DNA from: Portunus trituberculatus
Lineage: Eukaryota > Arthropoda > Malacostraca > Decapoda > Portunidae
DNA length: 64,000 nt
NCBI RefSeq assembly: GCF_017591435.1
Contig: NC_059303.1
Coordinates: forward strand, 20,218,484 to 20,282,483
Reading direction: 5' to 3'
Positions within the stretch are counted from its first letter, which is position 1. Every line of letters starts with the position of its first letter. Below, one piece after another: positions 63,842 through 64,000 of this stretch. The notes under the pieces were generated by a model. The model was not told the origin of the DNA and ran no database searches. It worked only from the letters and a program-made list of their open reading frames with translations. A program made the position numbers and the translations under genes.

Positions 63842-64000
63842 CCTTCGTTTCGTCGTTGGTCATTATTCCGTTTTCCATCTTTTTTCCTCCATTTTTCCCT
63901 CCCACACTGCACAAACACTCAGGGAACCATGCACGCTCTCAAACACTCCGCCTCTAACTCCCTGACGCGGCTGCCCCTTCACTCCCTCTCCCCTCGGCTC

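Overview
The window is eukaryotic and most likely from a decapod crustacean, probably a crab. It has a many-exon gene with long introns, very many long dinucleotide and trinucleotide arrays, CR1-type LINEs, tRNA-derived SINEs, and a degenerate (CCTAA/TTAGG)n stretch of the arthropod telomere type. Species cannot be fixed from the sequence alone.

One protein-coding gene can be supported. It is the orthologue of RAPGEF2/RAPGEF6 (PDZ-GEF; fly Gef26/dizzy), a guanine-nucleotide exchange factor for Rap GTPases. It lies on the minus strand from at least 47208 down to 11630. I resolve 21 exons with GT-AG junctions and continuous phase, giving an open frame of about 2157 codons. The order is acidic N-terminal region, cNMP-binding-like domain, REM (RasGEF_N), PDZ, Ras-association, CDC25/RasGEF catalytic domain, then a very long Ser-rich tail. 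The tail exon (27855..30802) stays open to its own stop at 27855. Four further small exons at 25.6, 24.2, 12.7 and 11.65 kb carry the family's conserved C-terminus (a PPDY motif and the terminal VSAV). I therefore infer two alternative C-termini. The first exon or exons, including the upstream cNBD of the longest family members, lie beyond the window or were not recognised in 47.2-64 kb.

Layout: 0-1.8 kb holds a 37-bp minisatellite interrupted by a long inverted-repeat element. 3.6-10 kb holds the 3' fragment of a jockey-like LINE and a CR1-like LINE riddled with nested insertions (two SINEs and two TTAA-flanked elements). 10.2-11.6 kb is the probable 3'UTR. 11.6-47.2 kb is the gene; its 11.5-kb intron before the penultimate exon carries at least five sense-strand CR1 copies. 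47.2-64 kb is upstream intron or flank, dominated by simple repeats, with SINE/LINE pieces, an interstitial telomere-like tract and a G-rich pentamer array.

The most interesting signals are these. (1) Nearly every CR1 3' end, and all three members of one SINE group, sit inside (AC)n arrays in a fixed orientation. (2) A (GT)n microsatellite forms the 5' splice site of the first recognised exon. (3) The gene appears to choose between two C-termini with different motifs. (4) Degenerate copies of an exon's 5' splice boundary are tandemly repeated in the adjacent intron.
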